The position numbers and the translations under genes are program-made. From Terrimonas sp. (GTDB taxonomy: Bacteria; Bacteroidota; Bacteroidia; Chitinophagales; Chitinophagaceae): DNA of 64,000 nucleotides. The stretch covers positions 21,761 to 85,760 of the forward strand of contig NZ_QCZJ01000024.1 in assembly GCF_003075435.1 (NCBI RefSeq). Direction: 5' to 3'. Below, in pieces: positions 24,086 through 31,545 of the stretch. Under the pieces are notes generated by a model that saw nothing but the letters and a program-made list of their open reading frames with translations, was not told where the DNA came from and made no database searches. Positions within the stretch are counted from its first letter, which is position 1. Each line of letters opens with the position of its first letter.

Positions 24086-25515
24086 CCTTCCGCCATCTCC
24101 ACCGCTTTCTTCAGCGCGTTCAACTTATTATTTACTTCCTGTAATTCGCTTTCCGGTTTTGATGCAGCTACCACACCGGCGCCGGCCTGCGATATAAGCG
24201 TATTATGCCTGCTGAGGAAAGTGCGTATCATAATAGCGTGATTACAACTCCCGTTAAAGCCCATAAAACCTATTGCGCCGCCATAATAACTTCTTGCCGT
24301 TGATTCATAGCTATCTATTAACTGCATGGCTTTGAATTTTGGCGCGCCGCTTAATGTACCTGCAGGAAAAGTTGTTGCCAGTAATAAAAAAGGATTTGTT
24401 CCAGGTTTTACATTCCCGTTTACTTCGCTCACCAAATGAATTACGTGAGAGTAATACTGCACCTGGCGATAATGTTTCACTTTAACTTCATCACATAAAC
24501 GGCTCAGATCATTACGTGCCAGGTCAACCAGCATCACATGCTCCGCGTTTTCTTTTGCATCGTTCAATAGTCTTTCCGCTGCCTGCTGGTCTGTTTCATC
24601 ATCACCTGTTCTTTTAAAGGTGCCGGCAATAGGATGCACAACAGCTTTCCCGTTTTTTATGATCAACTGGCTTTCGGGCGATGAACCAAGCAGTTTATAA
24701 TCTCCATAATCAAAATAAAAAAGATAAGGTGATGGATTGATATTGCGCAATGCCCTGTACACATTGAACTCATCACCGGTAAATTTTTGCTCAAAGCGAC
24801 GGCTTAATACAATCTGGAAAACATCACCGCGATAACAGCTTTGTATTCCTTTTTTCACCATTGCTATATAATCATCATCCGTCATGTTAGAGGTTTCTTC
24901 TCCCTTGATTTTAAAAGGAAATACGGGAACATCTTTACTCCTGATTAAAGATTCAATAACAGCTATATCACTTTGCAACCCTTCAATCTCATTTTCGCAG
25001 ATATACATTTCGCTTTTAAAATGATTGATGGCTATAACGTACTGGTATAAACGATATCGCATCAGCGGAATGCCTTTATCATCAGCAGCCCTGCCGGTTT
25101 CAAACTTCTTTTTTTCATTAAATTTTATACTGTCAAAAAACTGCACGGCGTCAAAAGTGGTATAACCATATAAGCCCTGTACAAGAGCCGCTATTTTTTC
25201 TTTGGACGGTTCTACCTCAAACCGCTGCATAAAACCCCAGAGAATACCGGGTACTTCCGAGGGGTTGGCAATAGAAAGTTTTTCAGGTTTTTGGTTGGGC
25301 AACTTAAACTCAACAGAGGAAGTGTTTGTTATTTCCATGCCGGCAATAGCATTTATACCAATAAAGGAGTAACTGTTTTCAGCCGCATGATAGTCGGTGC
25401 TTTCAAGCAAAACCGTATCTCTGAAACGGTCTCTCACCCTCAGGTATATACCTACCGGTGTATGCACATCTGAAAGCATTTTTCTGCAATTGGTTCTTAT
25501 GGCGATCTTCTTCAT
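24079..25515 (-). CDS. trpE: Anthranilate synthase component I
   Basis: This 478-residue chorismate-utilising enzyme carries the tryptophan feedback site LLES (residues 36-39) near the N-terminus, which separates TrpE from PabB. The C-terminal chorismate-binding core has GDVFQIVLSRRFEQ, FDYGDYKLLGSSPESQL, HPIAGTFKRTGDDETD, HVMLVDLARNDL and FPAGTLSGAPKFKAM, all typical. It makes anthranilate from chorismate with ammonia from TrpG. Its leader (25516-25665) encodes a Trp-rich peptide and a terminator, so expression is very probably controlled by attenuation as well as by feedback inhibition. Confidence 0.97.
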   Translation of the reverse strand: MKKIAIRTNCRKMLSDVHTPVGIYLRVRDRFRDTVLLESTDYHAAENSYSFIGINAIAGMEITNTSSVEFKLPNQKPEKLSIANPSEVPGILWGFMQRFEVEPSKEKIAALVQGLYGYTTFDAVQFFDSIKFNEKKKFETGRAADDKGIPLMRYRLYQYVIAINHFKSEMYICENEIEGLQSDIAVIESLIRSKDVPVFPFKIKGEETSNMTDDDYIAMVKKGIQSCYRGDVFQIVLSRRFEQKFTGDEFNVYRALRNINPSPYLFYFDYGDYKLLGSSPESQLIIKNGKAVVHPIAGTFKRTGDDETDQQAAERLLNDAKENAEHVMLVDLARNDLSRLCDEVKVKHYRQVQYYSHVIHLVSEVNGNVKPGTNPFLLLATTFPAGTLSGAPKFKAMQLIDSYESTARSYYGGAIGFMGFNGSCNHAIMIRTFLSRHNTLISQAGAGVVAASKPESELQEVNNKLNALKKAVEMAEGI

Positions 25516-25540
25516 ATTAAAATTTACCAGTGATAGTCAA

Positions 25541-25564
25541 CAAAAAACCCCGGATGAACCGGGG
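25541..25564 (-). terminator. Intrinsic terminator of the trp attenuator
   Basis: On the minus strand CCCCGG, a 5-nt loop and CCGGGG (25564 to 25548) are followed by six T (25547 to 25542). This is a complete rho-independent terminator 27 bp before the trpE start codon, so it can only make sense as a conditional terminator within the leader transcript. Confidence 0.85.
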
Positions 25565-25613
25565 CTTAATATTATAAAGTAGTAATAAATACAATACCAG
25601 CATTACAAGCCCC
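25561..25613 (-). promoter_or_regulatory. Antiterminator pairing of the trp leader
   Basis: GGGGCTT (minus strand 25613-25607, inside codons 18-20 of the leader peptide) is complementary to AAGCCCC (25567-25561), whose CCCC is the 5' arm of the terminator. The two structures are mutually exclusive. A ribosome stalled at the Trp codons leaves the first segment free; a ribosome at the stop codon covers it and lets the terminator form. Confidence 0.75.
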
Positions 25614-25665
25614 TGAGAGAGTTTGTATGCCACCACCAATATTTATTTACTGTATTATTTCTCAT
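25603..25665 (-). CDS. trpL: Tryptophan operon leader peptide with three consecutive Trp codons
   Basis: A 20-codon frame starts with ATG at 25665 and ends with TAA at 25603. The product is MRNNTVNKY-WWW-HTNSLRGL. Codons 10-12 (25638-25630) are three TGG in a row, which is extremely unlikely by chance just upstream of trpE. The frame lies 87 bp before trpE, and its end overlaps the segment that pairs with the 5' arm of the following terminator. This is the classic ribosome-mediated attenuator layout: low Trp stalls translation at the TGG codons and favours read-through. An AATATTTG box (one mismatch from TAnnTTTG) lies just upstream at 25675-25682. Confidence 0.88.
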   Translation of the reverse strand: MRNNTVNKYWWWHTNSLRGL

Positions 25666-25763
25666 TGCGGGCACAAATATTCGATGCTTTTTTGATAAAA
25701 AAAAATTTTTGACTTACTTTTTCAGAATTATTTACTGCTTCATTCAATATAATCATCCCTAAC

Positions 25764-26852
25764 ATGCTTCCAAAAAGATTACAATCATTAGATTTTTTAC
25801 GTGGTTTTATAATGGTGCTGCTTGCGCTGGAAAGCGCCGGATTATACAGTATCATGTCACACAATTCTGAAGGTTCATGGTTTCATAACATTGCTGTGCA
25901 ATTTCACCACCACCAGTGGAACGGATTGCATTTCTGGGATTTGATACAACCAGGCTTCATGTTTATTGCAGGTACGGCAATGGCATATTCCATACATAGT
26001 CAACAGCAAAAAGGCATACCCTGGTCGCAATCTTTTCGTAAAGCACTGAAAAGAAGTGGCTGGTTGTTTTTTTGGGGTGTGTTGAATTATGCTGTAAGGA
26101 AAAGCGGGCTTTCGTTTGAGCTATGGAATGTGCTCACGCAACTTTCGTTTACAATGCTTGTAGCATTCCTGATCTTCAGATTTTCCTATAGCACGCAAAT
26201 TGCAATATCAATAGGTATATTGTTGTTGACAGAAATATTATATCGCTTTACCCATGTACCGGGATTTGACCAGCCGTTTACTGACCAGCAAAATTTTGGC
26301 AATTATGTTGATCTGTTACTGATGAATAAAATAAATAAAGGTGGATGGGTAGCCATCAACTGTTTACCTACGGCCGTACACACTATTGCCGGCGCGCTTG
26401 CAGGTAAGCTGCTGCTGAGTAACGATACCCGTAAGGTGAGCAGGTTAGTGTTATGGGGTATTATTACGCTTGCAGCGGGTTTTGCGTTAGACTGGCTTCA
26501 CATTACACCCATCATCAAAAAAATAGCGACAACTTCATTTACGCTGGCATCATTAGGCTGGTGTTTGCTGGCACTGGCTTTTTGTTATTGGTGGATTGAT
26601 ATTAAGAATCATCGTAAATACCTTTTCTTTTTCACCGTGGTGGGAATGAACTCCATTTTTATTTACCTGTTTTTTGAAATTGTAGGCGACAGGTGGTTTA
26701 ATGATTATGTTGGCGCAGTTACCAACGGATTGATGAGCATGGCACACTTCCCTCCATTACTAATGGACCTGGTAACCTGTTTCACTATTTTCGGGCTTGA
26801 GTGGGGGTTATGTTATTTCCTGTATAAGAAGAAGATTTTTTTCAGGTTGTAA
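25764..26852 (+). CDS. NagX-like membrane acyltransferase (DUF5009-type)
   Basis: This 362-residue protein has about ten membrane segments. The start KRLQSLDFLRGFIMVLLALESAG with the conserved S-x-D-x-x-R-G motif and the later HHHQWNGLHFWDLIQPGFMFIAGTAMAYS belong to the family related to heparan-alpha-glucosaminide N-acetyltransferase and NagX, which contains putative acetyl-group-transferring membrane enzymes acting on sugars. A role in glycan or glucosamine metabolism is possible. It is divergent from the trp operon and sits just upstream of hisIE. Confidence 0.8.
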   Translation: MLPKRLQSLDFLRGFIMVLLALESAGLYSIMSHNSEGSWFHNIAVQFHHHQWNGLHFWDLIQPGFMFIAGTAMAYSIHSQQQKGIPWSQSFRKALKRSGWLFFWGVLNYAVRKSGLSFELWNVLTQLSFTMLVAFLIFRFSYSTQIAISIGILLLTEILYRFTHVPGFDQPFTDQQNFGNYVDLLLMNKINKGGWVAINCLPTAVHTIAGALAGKLLLSNDTRKVSRLVLWGIITLAAGFALDWLHITPIIKKIATTSFTLASLGWCLLALAFCYWWIDIKNHRKYLFFFTVVGMNSIFIYLFFEIVGDRWFNDYVGAVTNGLMSMAHFPPLLMDLVTCFTIFGLEWGLCYFLYKKKIFFRL

Positions 26853-26941
26853 TGGATGCTTCAACTGTTATTATATTACAAATAGCAATAACTCCAAATA
26901 ACAAATGAAATGATGTAATTTGCGGCATTTATTTTTTATAA

Positions 26942-27538
26942 ATGAAAATTGATTTTAAAAAATACAGCGATGGTCTGGTTCCTGCCATTGTACAGGATAA
27001 TGAAACCATGAAAGTGCTGATGCTCGGTTTTATGAATGAGGCTGCATGGAATACTACTATGCAAACAGGTAAAGTAACCTTTTTCAGCAGGAGCAAAAAA
27101 AGGCTCTGGACAAAAGGAGAAGAGAGTGGCAATTTCCTTGAATTGAAATCTGCCGCAGTAGATTGTGACAACGATACTTTATTGATAAAAGCGCATCCGC
27201 TTGGCCCGGTTTGCCATACTGGTGCAGATACCTGCTGGGATGAAAAAAATCATAAAGATGATTTCCTGTATTACCTGGAAGGTATAATTGAATTGCGTAA
27301 AAAAGCCTCTCCCGATGAATCGTATGTAGCTAAACTTTTTACAAAAGGTATCAATAAAATAGCGCAAAAAGTAGGAGAGGAAGCTGTAGAAACAGTAATT
27401 GAAGCAAAGGATAATAATGAAGAGCTGTTTCTGAATGAATCAGCTGATCTGTTGTTTCACTATCTTATATTGCTGAATGCGAAGGGGTACAGGCTGAAAG
27501 ATATTGTAGCAGTGCTTGAAAAGCGTCATTCAAAATAA
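26942..27538 (+). CDS. hisI: Bifunctional phosphoribosyl-AMP cyclohydrolase / phosphoribosyl-ATP pyrophosphatase
   Basis: This 198-residue HisIE fusion has an N-terminal PRA-CH domain (about 1-105) with the metal-binding VDCDND (74-78) and CHTGADTCW (91-99). The C-terminal PRA-PH domain (about 110-198) has SYVAKLFTKGINKIAQKVGEEAVETVIEAK and ESADLLFHYLILL. It performs steps two and three of histidine synthesis. It is on the opposite strand and 10 kb away from hisH-A-F, so the pathway genes are split within this window. Confidence 0.96.
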   Translation: MKIDFKKYSDGLVPAIVQDNETMKVLMLGFMNEAAWNTTMQTGKVTFFSRSKKRLWTKGEESGNFLELKSAAVDCDNDTLLIKAHPLGPVCHTGADTCWDEKNHKDDFLYYLEGIIELRKKASPDESYVAKLFTKGINKIAQKVGEEAVETVIEAKDNNEELFLNESADLLFHYLILLNAKGYRLKDIVAVLEKRHSK

Positions 27539-27570
27539 AAAATCCCCCGATAATTTACCGGGGGATTTTT
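27538..27570. terminator. Bidirectional terminator between hisIE and the DUF2911 gene
   Basis: AAAAATCCCCCG at 27538-27549 pairs with CGGGGGATTTTT at 27559-27570, a perfect 12-bp stem with a 9-nt loop and A/T tails on both strands. It separates two convergent genes. Confidence 0.9.
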
Positions 27571-27584
27571 CTATAAAAAGAATA

Positions 27585-28103
27585 TTACTTCACGGCAAAA
27601 TCTGTCTTTGTATCTCCCCATAATAAACTCACTTTACCATCTTTGTCAATATTAATGGTAAATGTTTCTGTAAAAGCAGGTGCTTTACTAACAGGTACTT
27701 TCACACGTAGCACATCATCAGCCTCATTGTATTTAAATGCACCCCATTGTTTCCATGTTTTGTTAAAGATGATGGTCCATTCCTGATCACCGGCAATGGT
27801 AAATAAACCATATTTTCCGGCAGGCAGTTTTTGACCTTCAACAGTAATGTCTTTATCGGTTTCAAATACAGTTGCTTCGTTAGCGCCTGTACGCCAAACC
27901 TTACCTGGTAATGGTTCAAGGTCTTTACCGATTGTTCTGCCTTTTACAGATGGCTGGCTATAATTAATAGTAATTGTAGCGCCTGAAGTAATTGTTTCAG
28001 ATGCTTTGGCCGGAGGGCTTGCAGGTTTCTTATCCTGGGCGCAGGCTACACCTGCAATAAGCATCGTTGCCGCTACCAAGGGCATAAAAAGAGATCTTTT
28101 CAT
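27585..28103 (-). CDS. DUF2911 domain secreted protein
   Basis: This 172-residue protein has a signal peptide (cleavage after VACAQ). The DUF2911 core is visible in ITINYSQPSVKGRTIGKDLEPLPGKVWRTGANEAT and GKYGLFTIAGDQEWTIIFNKTWKQWGAFKYN. The family is common in secreted or periplasmic proteins of Bacteroidota and has no assigned biochemical role. It is followed by the shared terminator and preceded by pdxJ on the same strand 46 bp upstream. Confidence 0.85.
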   Translation of the reverse strand: MKRSLFMPLVAATMLIAGVACAQDKKPASPPAKASETITSGATITINYSQPSVKGRTIGKDLEPLPGKVWRTGANEATVFETDKDITVEGQKLPAGKYGLFTIAGDQEWTIIFNKTWKQWGAFKYNEADDVLRVKVPVSKAPAFTETFTINIDKDGKVSLLWGDTKTDFAVK

Positions 28104-28149
28104 ATTGTTGTAGTTTTAAATATTTAGAAAACAATATTCATGCCACCGG

Positions 28150-28878
28150 TTAAATGTGTAGTTGCCGCTTATATAATTGCACTGTATTTTCCAGTCCAAG
28201 ATATAGCGCATCGCTGATGAGCGCATGCCCTATTGACACTTCATCTAACCAGGGAATATGTTGTTTGAAAAACTTCAGGTTGTGCAAATCAAGATCATGA
28301 CCTGCATTTAATCCCAATCCTAAAGCCTTTGCTGTTGTTGCAGCAGCAAGATATGGAATAACGGACTGCTGCGGGTTGCGTAAAAATGCGCTGGCATATC
28401 CTTCGGTATATAGTTCAATCCTGTCTGTGCCGGTAGCAGCCGCGCCCTCTACCATTTCAACAACAGGATCCACAAAAATTGAAACACGTATTCCTGCTTT
28501 TTTGAATACACTGATCATTTCTGTTAAATATGCTTTATTTTTTATGGTGTCCCATCCGTGGTCGCTGGTAATTTGCCCAAGATCATCAGGAACCAATGTT
28601 ACCTGGTGTGGCCGGGTTTCAAGCACGAGGTCAATAAATTTTTGTTCCCTGCAATTACCTTCAATATTGAACTCTGTAGTAATGATTTTTCTTATCTCTC
28701 TTACATCGCTGTAGCGGATATGCCTTTCATCGGGGCGGGGATGAACCGTTATACCGTCGGCACCAAAGCGCTCAATAGCTACAGCTGATTTTAATACATC
28801 GGGATTATTACCACCCCTGCTGTTACGGAGCGTGGCAATTTTGTTTATGTTTACGGAGAGTTTTGTAGTATGATTCAT
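28150..28878 (-). CDS. pdxJ: Pyridoxine 5'-phosphate synthase
   Basis: This 242-residue TIM barrel has LSVNINKIATLRNSRGGNNPD (N-terminal binding loop), the HPRPDERHI motif, NIEGNC, TLVPDDLGQITSDHGWD and NAGHDLDL. It condenses 1-deoxyxylulose 5-phosphate with aminoacetone phosphate to give PNP. The ATG at 28878 is chosen over an in-frame TTG six bases upstream (28884), which overlaps the promoter box. Confidence 0.95.
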   Translation of the reverse strand: MNHTTKLSVNINKIATLRNSRGGNNPDVLKSAVAIERFGADGITVHPRPDERHIRYSDVREIRKIITTEFNIEGNCREQKFIDLVLETRPHQVTLVPDDLGQITSDHGWDTIKNKAYLTEMISVFKKAGIRVSIFVDPVVEMVEGAAATGTDRIELYTEGYASAFLRNPQQSVIPYLAAATTAKALGLGLNAGHDLDLHNLKFFKQHIPWLDEVSIGHALISDALYLGLENTVQLYKRQLHI

Positions 28879-28881
28879 AGG

Positions 28882-28889
28882 CAAATGTA
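28882..28889 (-). promoter_or_regulatory. -7 promoter box (TACATTTG) at the pdxJ start
   Basis: An exact TAnnTTTG match on the minus strand ends only 3 bp before the pdxJ ATG. If it is used, the transcript would be leaderless or nearly so. Confidence 0.35.
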
Positions 28890-29005
28890 CTCCTTATATT
28901 TTCTTTTTGTTAAGCCGTAGTATTGAACTGAAATTTGAATATATTTACAAAGGCTAAACAAGGTTTAATTATTGTAAAACGGAGCTGCCTGCTAAAAATT
29001 GACTG

Positions 29006-30307
29006 ATGCAATCTATTCAACGACTTCTCAACACATCAAAACCATTTTTTATTGCATGGTGCATGCTGGCGGCTTTCGGCACATATTTTTGTATGTATGC
29101 CTTCAGGAAACCTTTTAATGCGGGTATATACGAGGGATTAACACTTTGGGATATTCATTATAAAACCATCCTCATTATTTCGCAGGTGTTTGGTTATATG
29201 TTGTCCAAATTCATGGGCATAAAAGTTATTTCCGAATTGAAATCAACCAGCCGCACCAAACTTATTATCGGGTTGATCCTTTTTGCGGAAATAGCTTTAC
29301 TGCTTTTCGGGTTTGTACCGCATCCTTATAATTTTATCTGCCTTTTCCTCAACGGGCTGCCGCTCGGTATGATATGGGGGATTGTATTCAGCTATCTCGA
29401 AGGAAGAAAATTTACAGAGATACTTGCTATAGGTTTAAGTATCAGCCTTATTGTTTCATCAGGCATTTTAAAAACATTGTATTTTGACGTAAGAGAATGG
29501 TTCCCTTTTGTAAGTGAGTTCTGGATGCCATTTACTATGGGATTGCTTTTTCTCCCGCTATTTTTTTTATTTGTATGGATGCTATCCGTAATACCTGCTC
29601 CGTCGGAGGAAGATATATTGGCAAGAGCGCCGCGGCGTCCTATGAATAATGAAGATAAAAGAACGGTATTCAGAAATTATGGGCTTGGTGTGTTATGCTA
29701 TATTATACTGTATACTTTTCTTGCTACGCTCAGGGATTTTCGCGACAATTTCGCAGTTGAAATATGGAATGAGGTTGATCCTTCATTTAATAAGAATGTA
29801 TTTACACAAACAGAAGCTATTGCCAGCGTTATTGTGCTGGCAGCTATAGGAAGCCTTTCAGCGATAAAAAATAATTTCAAAGGCTTCTGGTCGGTAAACA
29901 GTATTATAGCCATTGGTTTTCTTATAAGCGGACTGTCTACGCTTTTATTCCAGCTGCATAAAATTTCTCCCTTTTTGTGGATGTTTTTATTGGGTACCGG
30001 GCTCTTCCTGGCTTATATGCCCATGCAGATCGCGTTATTTGAACGTATGATCGCTTTTTTCAGGATAAAAGCCAACGCCGGTTTTTTTGTGTATATGTGC
30101 GATTCTATAGGTTACCTGGGCAGTGTGGTACTAATGTTGTATAAGGAGTTTTTTATGAAAGATCTTCAATGGTCGCTGGTATTAATAAAATTTACATACC
30201 TGCAGGCAATACTTTCGCTGGCACTGCTTGCGGTGGCTTGTATCTTCTTTTTTAAAACCGCGAAAAGAAAAAATATTACAGAAGCCGGTATTATAACCAG
30301 CGCATAA
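29006..30307 (+). CDS. DUF5690 MFS-like transporter
   Basis: This 433-residue protein has about twelve membrane segments. The N-terminal AAFGTYFCMYAFRKPFNAGIYEG and the loop SYLEGRKFTEILAIGLSISLIVSSGILKT fit the DUF5690 group of the major facilitator superfamily. phnW starts 24 bp downstream on the same strand, so the pair is almost certainly co-transcribed. A role in uptake of 2-aminoethylphosphonate is a reasonable inference from context, not shown by the sequence. Confidence 0.8.
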   Translation: MQSIQRLLNTSKPFFIAWCMLAAFGTYFCMYAFRKPFNAGIYEGLTLWDIHYKTILIISQVFGYMLSKFMGIKVISELKSTSRTKLIIGLILFAEIALLLFGFVPHPYNFICLFLNGLPLGMIWGIVFSYLEGRKFTEILAIGLSISLIVSSGILKTLYFDVREWFPFVSEFWMPFTMGLLFLPLFFLFVWMLSVIPAPSEEDILARAPRRPMNNEDKRTVFRNYGLGVLCYIILYTFLATLRDFRDNFAVEIWNEVDPSFNKNVFTQTEAIASVIVLAAIGSLSAIKNNFKGFWSVNSIIAIGFLISGLSTLLFQLHKISPFLWMFLLGTGLFLAYMPMQIALFERMIAFFRIKANAGFFVYMCDSIGYLGSVVLMLYKEFFMKDLQWSLVLIKFTYLQAILSLALLAVACIFFFKTAKRKNITEAGIITSA

Positions 30308-30331
30308 ATTTTTAAAATTAAAAAGTTATAT

Positions 30332-31444
30332 ATGTCACGTTCTGCTTTATTATTTACACCGGGGCCATTATCTACATCAAGCACTGTAAAAGAAGCCATG
30401 CTTGAAGATATGGGATCGAGGGATCATGCATTTGTGAAAGCCGTGAAAGATATCCGCGAAGGATTACTGAAGCTTGCGCATGCACCGAAAGAAGAAGGAT
30501 ATGAGTGCGTGATCATGCAGGGTTCAGGTACTTTTGGCGTGGAAAGTGTGATAAGCAGCGTAGTGGGAGAAAAAGACAAGCTGCTGATACTGGCTAATGG
30601 CGCTTATGGTGAGCGTATTGCGAAAATGGCTAAAATACATAAGCTCAATCATGCAGTATTACGCTTTGACGAAGACAGTATAGTAACGCCGGAAGCAGTG
30701 GAAGCATTTTTAAAAGACAATAATGATATTACACATGTTGCGTGTATTCATAGTGAAACAACAACAGGACTGTTTAATCCTGTTGGTGATATTGGAGCAG
30801 TATGCAAAAAATACAATAAGGTATTTATAGTAGACGCGATGAGTAGTTTTGGCGGTGTGGTAATGGATATGGTAGCATTGTATATTGATTTTCTTGTATC
30901 ATCTTCCAACAAATGTATAGAAGGTGTTCCGGGTTTTGCATTTGCCTTATGTAAAAAATCCGAGCTTGAAAAAGCTAAGGGACAGGCAAGAAGTTTGAGC
31001 CTTGATCTATATGATCAATGGTATGGTCTTGAAACGAACGGTCAGTTCAGGTTTACACCACCCACACTAAGCATTATGGCTTTTCAGCAGGCGATGAAGG
31101 AACTGGAAGAGGAAGGTGGTATATCTGCAAGAGAAGAAAGATATAAAACGAATAAAAAAATACTGGATGAAGGCATGCACCAGCTGGGCTTTCAGCAATA
31201 CCTCTCTCCGGAAATACAGGGTCACATCATTACTTCATTCTTATATCCTGATTCTCCTGATTTTAAATTCGATCGTTTTTACAATAAATTAAATGAAAGA
31301 GGATTTGTAATATATCCCGGTAAATTAAGTAAGGCTGATGCCTTCCGTATAGGTAATATAGGGCAGATATTTCCGGATGATGTAAGGGCATTACTGAAAG
31401 CGATTGAAGAAGTGATGAAGGAAGAGGGAGTGGGTGTTAATTGA
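30332..31444 (+). CDS. phnW: 2-aminoethylphosphonate--pyruvate aminotransferase
   Basis: This 370-residue fold-type I PLP aminotransferase begins LLFTPGPLSTSSTVKEAMLEDMGSRD, a PhnW signature. It has the QGSGTFGVESVISS cofactor region and the PLP lysine Lys 194 in SSNKCIEGVPGF. It transfers the amino group of 2-AEP to pyruvate, giving phosphonoacetaldehyde and alanine. The usual next enzyme, phosphonatase (PhnX), is not in the window. It is downstream of and tightly linked to the DUF5690 transporter gene. Confidence 0.9.
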   Translation: MSRSALLFTPGPLSTSSTVKEAMLEDMGSRDHAFVKAVKDIREGLLKLAHAPKEEGYECVIMQGSGTFGVESVISSVVGEKDKLLILANGAYGERIAKMAKIHKLNHAVLRFDEDSIVTPEAVEAFLKDNNDITHVACIHSETTTGLFNPVGDIGAVCKKYNKVFIVDAMSSFGGVVMDMVALYIDFLVSSSNKCIEGVPGFAFALCKKSELEKAKGQARSLSLDLYDQWYGLETNGQFRFTPPTLSIMAFQQAMKELEEEGGISAREERYKTNKKILDEGMHQLGFQQYLSPEIQGHIITSFLYPDSPDFKFDRFYNKLNERGFVIYPGKLSKADAFRIGNIGQIFPDDVRALLKAIEEVMKEEGVGVN

Positions 31445-31453
31445 TGGGTTTGG

Positions 31454-31516
31454 TTTGAAGTTTATAGTTTGTAGTTTATAGTTGTGTAAACCACAAACTT
31501 CCAACTCTTAACTTTC
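31454..31516. repeat. Heptamer array, 9 units, dyad form
   Basis: Units TTTGAAG, TTTATAG, TTTGTAG, TTTATAG, then TTGTGTA, AACCACA, AACTTCC, AACTCTT, AACTTTC. The left words are the same as at 21965, and the right half is AAC-led. It lies between phnW and the dehydratase gene. Confidence 0.8.
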
Positions 31517-31545
31517 CCTATCTTTACCCGAAAGGATTGTTCCGC

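Noticed and set aside
26853..26941. Histidine attenuator in front of hisIE
   Set aside because: No short frame with a run of His codons and no terminator-type hairpin lies in this 89-bp gap.
10857..31444. phnA and phnW as parts of one phosphonate system
   Set aside because: They are about 19 kb apart in separate units, and PhnA proteins are usually not functionally tied to phosphonate breakdown despite the name.
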